Source: Candidatus Portnoyibacteriota bacterium (GTDB lineage: Bacteria; Patescibacteriota; Minisyncoccia; RBG-13-40-8-A; JAUWHN01). Taken from it: a stretch of DNA of 5,730 bases. Position 1 is the stretch's first letter, and the number at the start of each line of letters is the position of its first letter. Below are positions 4,738 to 5,730 of this stretch, piece after piece. A model generated the notes under the pieces. The model did not search any database. It saw only the letters and a list, made by a program, of their open reading frames with translations, and was not told the origin of the DNA. The position numbers and the translations under genes are program-made. The DNA is taken from positions 1-5,730 of the forward strand of contig JAUWHN010000010.1 in assembly GCA_030605865.1 (NCBI GenBank), written 5' to 3'.

Positions 4738-5298
4738 TTAGGACACAGTTTTTTTGAGTTTCTTAATATCAGAGACAATTTCTACTTTTAATTCCATTGG
4801 CTTTACTATAAATTCCTCGCGCTGGCTAATGGATACGCCTTTAACTGTCTCAGCTATATCTGGTTCTTTCAACATTGCTTCTTTGTTTACTTCCTCTTTT
4901 TCGGGTATAGTTCTGATAAAGCGTTTCAGCCCAAACGATTTCAAGATAGCCAGCACTGATTCTACATCGCGGAGCGATACTGCGGGCGGCGTCATACGCC
5001 AGCCGAATAAACCAGTGGGTAATTCTACGCTTTTGTGTTTACCGCTATCAGTCAACTTGTCGCGATTACTCTCAGCAAAGGCAAAAAGTCCTTCAACCAG
5101 TTGAGAGATTTTCTCTTCGTGTGGCTTTACGTCACCCATTAGTTTAGATTGCAATGCGTCAATCTTCTCATTAAGATATGACTGAATTCCATCAATTTTT
5201 CGCTGTTCTTGTCCTATGGACCTCAAAAACTTGGCTGCCTCGTCTAAATTCTGCGGCACAGGTGTTACTAGCCGCTTGACTCTTGCTTGTTTAGACAT
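4738..5298 (-). CDS. Phage Mu Gam-like DNA end-binding protein (host-nuclease inhibitor family)
   Basis: Mu Gam binds double-stranded DNA ends as a dimer and shields them from exonucleases such as RecBCD; it is structurally related to Ku. The 186-residue protein matches Mu Gam (174) in order along its length: VPQN at 14-17, a long helical coiled-coil region at about 19-75, NRDKLT at 78-83, TGLFGWRMTPPAVSLR at 95-110, LKRFIRT at 124-130, NKEAML at 138-143 and a final beta stretch from EEFIVKP. The lysine-rich end KKLKK is extra. A perfect AAGGAGG lies 6 bases before the ATG, which fixes the start. It is monocistronic, with its own promoter, leader hairpin and terminator. Central parts are near 50 percent G+C by hand count (for example 31 of 60 at 4981-5040), higher than typical rpsB stretches, which hints at acquisition. 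No other phage gene is visible, so it may be a domesticated gene or part of an element extending beyond the window. Confidence 0.9.
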   Translation of the reverse strand: MSKQARVKRLVTPVPQNLDEAAKFLRSIGQEQRKIDGIQSYLNEKIDALQSKLMGDVKPHEEKISQLVEGLFAFAESNRDKLTDSGKHKSVELPTGLFGWRMTPPAVSLRDVESVLAILKSFGLKRFIRTIPEKEEVNKEAMLKEPDIAETVKGVSISQREEFIVKPMELKVEIVSDIKKLKKTVS

Positions 5299-5304
5299 AT
5301 TAGT

Positions 5305-5311
5305 CCTCCTT
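5305..5311 (-). promoter_or_regulatory. Strong Shine-Dalgarno sequence of the gam-like gene
   Basis: The minus strand reads AAGGAGG followed by ACTAAT and then ATG. It is the only full-strength ribosome binding site in the window; the ribosomal genes rely on coupling or leaderless starts. It decides the start at 5298. Confidence 0.85.
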
Positions 5312-5328
5312 TTTGGAAATGTGCATTA

Positions 5329-5345
5329 CCACGACCCTCTCGTGG
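5329..5345 (-). promoter_or_regulatory. Leader hairpin upstream of the gam-like gene
   Basis: CCACGA and TCGTGG form a 6-base-pair stem around a 5-base loop (GAGGG on the minus strand), within the predicted 73-base untranslated leader and about 18 bases ahead of the Shine-Dalgarno sequence. There is no T-run after it on either strand, so it is not a terminator. It may be an operator (inverted repeat) or an mRNA structure; its role is unknown. Confidence 0.45.
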
Positions 5346-5377
5346 CAGAGATTACCAACTCATTTTAGTAACATTAA

Positions 5378-5405
5378 ATCTTAGCATATAGTATGAAAAA
5401 GTCAA
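5378..5405 (-). promoter_or_regulatory. Strong promoter of the gam-like gene
   Basis: On the minus strand, -35 TTGACT (5405-5400, five of six consensus bases), a 16-base spacer, and -10 TAAGAT (5383-5378) with an upstream TG form an extended -10 (TGcTAAGAT). The start should be near 5371, giving a leader of about 73 bases. It is the best -35 in the window, which suggests substantial basal expression unless repressed. Confidence 0.65.
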
Positions 5406-5540
5406 ATGAAAACTCTTTTTTTTATCAAGATGCTGCTTGAACCGAGCCATTTGTCGTTTCTAACAAATAGTGAGTTGAGTGGTAGGGTAGCGCGAAAAAT
5501 GGTCTAAAAGACTATTAAACAATTCATCCAAAGTTCGCCC

Positions 5541-5568
5541 GCCTCGCATCGACTCCGCGAGTCGAGGC
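5541..5568. repeat. GC-rich imperfect palindrome
   Basis: CGACTC (5550-5555) and GAGTCG (5559-5564) pair around a CGC loop. The outer arms GCCT (5541-5544) and AGGC (5565-5568) extend the stem, with CGCAT unpaired on one side; GCCTCG with CGAGGC is an alternative outer pairing. It stands out in an AT-rich intergenic stretch and looks like a dispersed REP-type element, though no second copy is seen in the window. Confidence 0.6.
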
Positions 5569-5607
5569 TGGGAGGTATGTCTAATACAGCCCTGATTTGG
5601 TCGGAAA

Positions 5608-5629
5608 ATCGCCTTTTTGGCGGTTTTTT
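5608..5629 (+). terminator. Terminator-like hairpin with T-run, overlapping the next promoter
   Basis: ATCGCC and GGCGGT (one T-G pair) form a 6-base-pair stem around five Ts, followed by six Ts (5624-5629). This is intrinsic-terminator geometry on the plus strand. No plus-strand gene lies upstream before the terminator at 4589, so it may end an unseen small RNA, or block antisense or read-through transcription. Confidence 0.6.
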
Positions 5630-5637
5630 GATAGAAT
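5629..5637 (+). promoter_or_regulatory. Extended -10 element for the gene at 5644
   Basis: TGaTAGAAT (TG at 5629-5630, hexamer 5632-5637) is an extended -10 with no convincing -35 at 16-18 bases upstream. As at rpsB, exactly 6 bases separate the hexamer from the ATG, so the start site should coincide with the start codon. Confidence 0.5.
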
Positions 5638-5643
5638 GAGGAT

Positions 5644-5730
5644 ATGAGCAAAAATAAGTTTATAAGATTAAATACAGCATTTAAACCACCTGAAGATATT
5701 GCAAAGAAGGCGATAGATTTCAGTAAAAAA
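5644..5730 (+). CDS. Partial CDS, possibly 2'-5' RNA ligase-like (2H phosphoesterase) N-terminus
   Basis: Twenty-nine codons are open from the ATG at 5644 to the window edge, starting MSKNKFIRLNTAFKPPEDI. The pattern of a basic start, a short beta strand (FIRLNTAF), then PPEDIAKKAI leading into a helix resembles the N-terminus of 2'-5' RNA ligase/2H phosphoesterase proteins. The two HxT/S catalytic motifs that would prove it lie beyond the window. The start is set by the extended -10 just upstream; GAGG at 5638-5641 is only 2 bases from the ATG, too close for a normal ribosome binding site, and an ATG at 5636 meets a stop after two codons. That it is a real gene is likely; the family is tentative. 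Confidence 0.5.
   Translation, partial: MSKNKFIRLNTAFKPPEDIAKKAIDFSKK

Larger units (their letters stand above)
5406..5643. other. Non-coding stretch between the gam-like promoter and the next gene
   Basis: I see no convincing gene here. An open frame on the minus strand at 5460-5651 gives a 63-residue peptide with no recognisable domain; it runs through a GC-rich palindrome and a terminator-like hairpin and is judged spurious. The stretch holds a run of eight or nine Ts around 5415-5423, the palindrome at 5541-5568, the hairpin at 5608-5629 and the extended -10 at 5629-5637. None of the conserved cores of tmRNA, RNase P RNA or SRP RNA was recognised by eye. Confidence 0.5.

Noticed and set aside
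4754..5104. Open frame on the plus strand, 116 codons
   Set aside because: Antisense to the gam-like gene; Ser-rich composition with no recognisable motif.
5406..5643. Possible tmRNA, RNase P RNA or SRP RNA
   Set aside because: None of the conserved cores or a tRNA-like end was found on either strand by eye.
5460..5651. Open frame on the minus strand, 63 codons
   Set aside because: It runs through the GC-rich palindrome, the terminator hairpin and the start of the 5644 gene, lacks a ribosome binding site and has no recognisable domain.

Overview
The window looks like chromosomal sequence from an ultra-small bacterium of the Candidate Phyla Radiation (Patescibacteria, probably Parcubacteria-like). 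This is inferred from gene style, not from a marker tree. The signs are AT-rich genes packed with ATGA overlaps, a shortened EF-Ts, a shortened RF1, almost no Shine-Dalgarno sequences on housekeeping genes, and GC-rich palindromic repeats, one of them inside a ribosomal protein gene. TGA is used as a stop (rpsB, tsf, the four-helix protein gene), so this is not a lineage that recodes UGA.

Left part, minus strand (read from about 2540 down to 1): a divergent promoter drives a four-helix membrane protein of unknown function, rpmE (bL31), prfA (RF1 without its N-terminal domain) and a glycosyltransferase of the mannosylglycerate/glucosylglycerate synthase type that runs off the window. The genes overlap or lie within 6 bases of each other, so they form one operon.

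Middle part, plus strand (2549-4623): an extended -10 promoter sits so close to rpsB that the transcript should be leaderless. It is followed by rpsB, tsf and a small membrane-anchored protein gene, then tRNA-Thr(UGU), tRNA-Tyr(GUA), tRNA-Thr(GGU), rpmG (bL33) and tRNA-Trp(CCA), ending at a strong terminator. This is a translation operon in which tRNAs and mRNAs abut almost base to base, so tRNA processing should define the mRNA ends. The order Thr-Tyr-(Gly)-Thr then Trp recalls the ancient tuf/secE/nusG neighbourhood, but no secE-nusG follows.

Right part (4650-5730): a minus-strand, single-gene unit with its own strong promoter, structured leader, perfect ribosome binding site and terminator encodes a homologue of phage Mu Gam, a double-stranded DNA end-binding protein. 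It is richer in GC than its neighbours and may have been acquired. A roughly 240-base non-coding stretch with a GC-rich palindrome and a terminator-like hairpin separates it from the first 29 codons of a plus-strand gene, perhaps a 2'-5' RNA ligase-like protein, which again appears to be leaderless.

The most interesting points are: two genes placed exactly 6 bases after an extended -10 box, predicting leaderless mRNAs; rpmG carved out between two tRNAs; the domain-1-less RF1 in the same frame as rpmE across a UAA-C stop; and the Gam homologue at a synteny break next to tRNA-Trp.
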